In this document: piece after piece, positions 62,547-64,000 of the stretch
How positions within the stretch are numbered: the first letter of the stretch is position 1
Layout of the letters: every line of letters starts with the position of its first letter
From: Mesostigma viride
Taxonomy: Eukaryota > Streptophyta > Mesostigmatophyceae > Mesostigmatales > Mesostigmataceae
Direction: 5' to 3'
Length of the DNA stretch: 64,000 nt
Assembly (NCBI GenBank): GCA_009746045.1
Contig: RPFO01002176.1
Span: forward strand, 321,501 to 385,500
Program-made: the position numbers and the translations under genes
The notes under the pieces: model-generated
What the model was told of the DNA's origin: nothing
Database searches by the model: none
What the model saw: the letters and a program-made list of their open reading frames with translations, nothing else

Positions 62547-64000
62547 GCTGGTGGGGCATGGGGGCGAGGACATTCTCTTTGACACCCTCATTGACCTGGC
62601 GGCTGGTCGCGTTCCTCCCGCTGCGCGCGAGTGGTTAGCGGGCGCTCGCCTCCTCGCTCTGCTCAAGGGTGTCTTGCCCCCCCCCGAGGGCAAGGTGCGC
62701 CCGATCGCCTGCGGTGAGGTGCTCCGCAAGCTCGTGGGCAAAGTGATCTGCCGCCAAAAGGCGCCCGAGCTCCGTGCCTTTTTCTGCCCGCCCCTCGCAG
62801 CGGGTGAGACCTCGGTGGCGGCCCAGCTGGGGGTGACGACTCCAGGCGGGGCGGATATCCTCATCCATTCGGTGCAGGCCTACCTCGAGGCCCACCCCAC
62901 CCACGCTGTCGTCAAGGTCGACTGCCACAACGCGTTCAACAGTCTGTCCCGCGCCAGCATGTTTGCGGCCGTCATGGAGTCCTTCGAGGACTTGTACGCT
63001 TGGACAGCCGTGTGCTACGGCCAGCCCGGCCAACTGGTTCACATCATGGAGGACGGCACTCGCGGCGGCCTGCTGTCGCGGTCGGGCACCCAGCAAGGGG
63101 ACCCCCTGGGACCCCTGTACTTTGCCGCCCCCCTCCAGGGTTGCCTCCAAGCGGTCCATGCTGCCCACCCGGCGGTCGCTATTCAGGCCTACTTGGATGA
63201 TATCTACCTGCTGGGCCCCCTCCAGTGGTCCTCACCTTCAGCGACATCACAGCCCGAGTTCGGTTCCTCTCTCGCCGCAAGAAGCTGGTGGACACCTCCT
63301 GGTCGCTTGACGACGACCTGACGCCAGCCCAGCAGCAGCAACGCCGCGATCAGTGGCCCGACTACATCCGCCACAAGACCAACCCCGAGAAGCCCCAAGT
63401 GTACTGGCGGGGCGGGGACCTCTACGTCAACAAGAAACTGTGGAAGCCCCCCCGGGCTTCCCCGGGATAGAGCACTCCAGCTAGTTGTCTAGATGGGGGC
63501 AATCGATGATGGGATAGCTTAGGCATTACAGCACTTGAAACGATATTAGCGCACAGCGTTATAGTACCTTCAATTAGCTCTGGCACCTTGTGGCCATCAG
63601 CTTGCGCCTTAATTAGCCGACGTCTTGAGCCCACCTCACATTTGTAGCATAAGCTATGCGTCAGCCTACCTATGGTATTGCACTGGTTGTATTGCACCCA
63701 CAGTGTTGCGCCCCGGCACCATGCCGTGGAGAGAGCGCTCTGTGGCCTGCCCACCTGCGGCAGTGAGAGAAGCTAGGGCGCCCTCCCTCCTTCTCACTGT
63801 GTATATAGGGTTGAAGGTTCCTTTACTCTGTATTGGCACCCACGTGACGCAGTCACGTGCTTATTAATTAATTAATTAATCTACCTGCTGGGCCCTGTGC
63901 CGGACACCACCGCGGCTCTGCTGGCACTGCAGACCGCGGTGGCCGACATCAACCTCCAGTTGACCCTTGCCAAGTGCGCGGTGTACTCGCCCCAAGGTGA
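62547..64000 (+). pseudogene. RLE-type retrotransposon, reverse transcriptase part, split by a LINE
   Basis: It begins right after GTATATATATT, so it is again at (AT)n, and is open at once (GHGGEDILFDTLIDLAAGRV). RT motifs: GKVRPIACGEVLRKLVGK, VVKVDCHNAFNSL (catalytic Asp126), GTQQGDPLGPLYFAAPLQG and YLDDIYLLGP (catalytic YLDD, 216-219). The frame is broken at 63218 and resumes at 63896 (PDTTAALLALQTAVADINLQ). This is the N-terminal half missing from the family A and B copies, or a related family. It continues past the window end. Confidence 0.85.
63219..63878 (+). mobile_element. 5'-truncated ORF1-type LINE in the RT catalytic motif
   Basis: A 17-bp TSD, ATCTACCTGCTGGGCCC, flanks it (63202-63218, 63879-63895). 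It holds the ORF1 C-terminal domain (KLVDTSWSLDDDLTPAQQQQ; KPQVYWRGGDLYVNKKLW) ending at TAG 63468-63470, then 3'UTR, the CACGTGAC/GTCACGTG-type hairpin (loop GCA) and a (TTAA)4 tail. ORF1 is again followed directly by the 3' end. It lies a few codons after YLDD of the host RT. Confidence 0.9.

Overview
The window reads as nuclear DNA of a eukaryote, probably a green-lineage alga. The grounds are inference: GT-AG introns, moderately high GC, a plant-type CACTA transposase with tnp2, DUF4218-like and DUF4216-like segments, and a ZIP metal transporter. I cannot name the species. Only two ordinary host genes are clear: an intronless aldo/keto reductase (30927-31889, minus) and a four-exon ZIP transporter (33159-37100, plus). 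Nearly everything else is transposons nested in transposons, many datable by target-site duplications (TSDs).

Layout. 1-7.6 kb is bounded by a 32-bp inverted repeat and holds 9-bp minisatellites, a 117-bp-arm palindrome, a short gene whose 1.5-kb intron is almost pure tetranucleotide repeat, a 173-bp tandem repeat and a decaying gene with one internal TGA. A small MITE lies at 8.1-8.4 kb. From about 9.1 to 28 kb a single old LINE (minus, ORF1 then ORF2) has been split by four separate insertions: an ORF1-only LINE (10684-12660), an 11.7-kb CACTA element (13284-25016, itself holding a piggyBac-like element), an internally deleted LINE (26202-27009) and a short retroposon (27517-27800). 28.3-30.4 kb holds another short retroposon with a MITE inside, and a tandem LINE dimer within one TSD. 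The two host genes lie at 30.9-37.1 kb.

39.5-55.6 kb is a tail-to-tail pair of ORF1-only LINEs, one on each strand. At the (AT)n stretch between 5'UTR and ORF1, each has been invaded repeatedly by non-LTR elements that encode a restriction-like endonuclease (RLE families A and B). The plus-strand LINE also carries an almost complete APE-RT LINE (45715-49198) in its 3'UTR. 55.6-57.4 kb is LINE debris, including an inverted (twin-primed) copy. 57.4-62.5 kb is a gag-only LTR retrotransposon on the minus strand. 62.5-64 kb is an RLE-type reverse transcriptase split at its YLDD motif by another LINE.

The best candidate for something undescribed is the three-tier LINE economy: autonomous LINEs, ORF1-only relatives that share the same 3' hairpin and (TTAA)n tail, and RLE elements that appear to home to the (AT)n just upstream of the LINE ORF1 start codon. 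The plant-like CACTA element with its unrecognised proline-rich partner gene is second.
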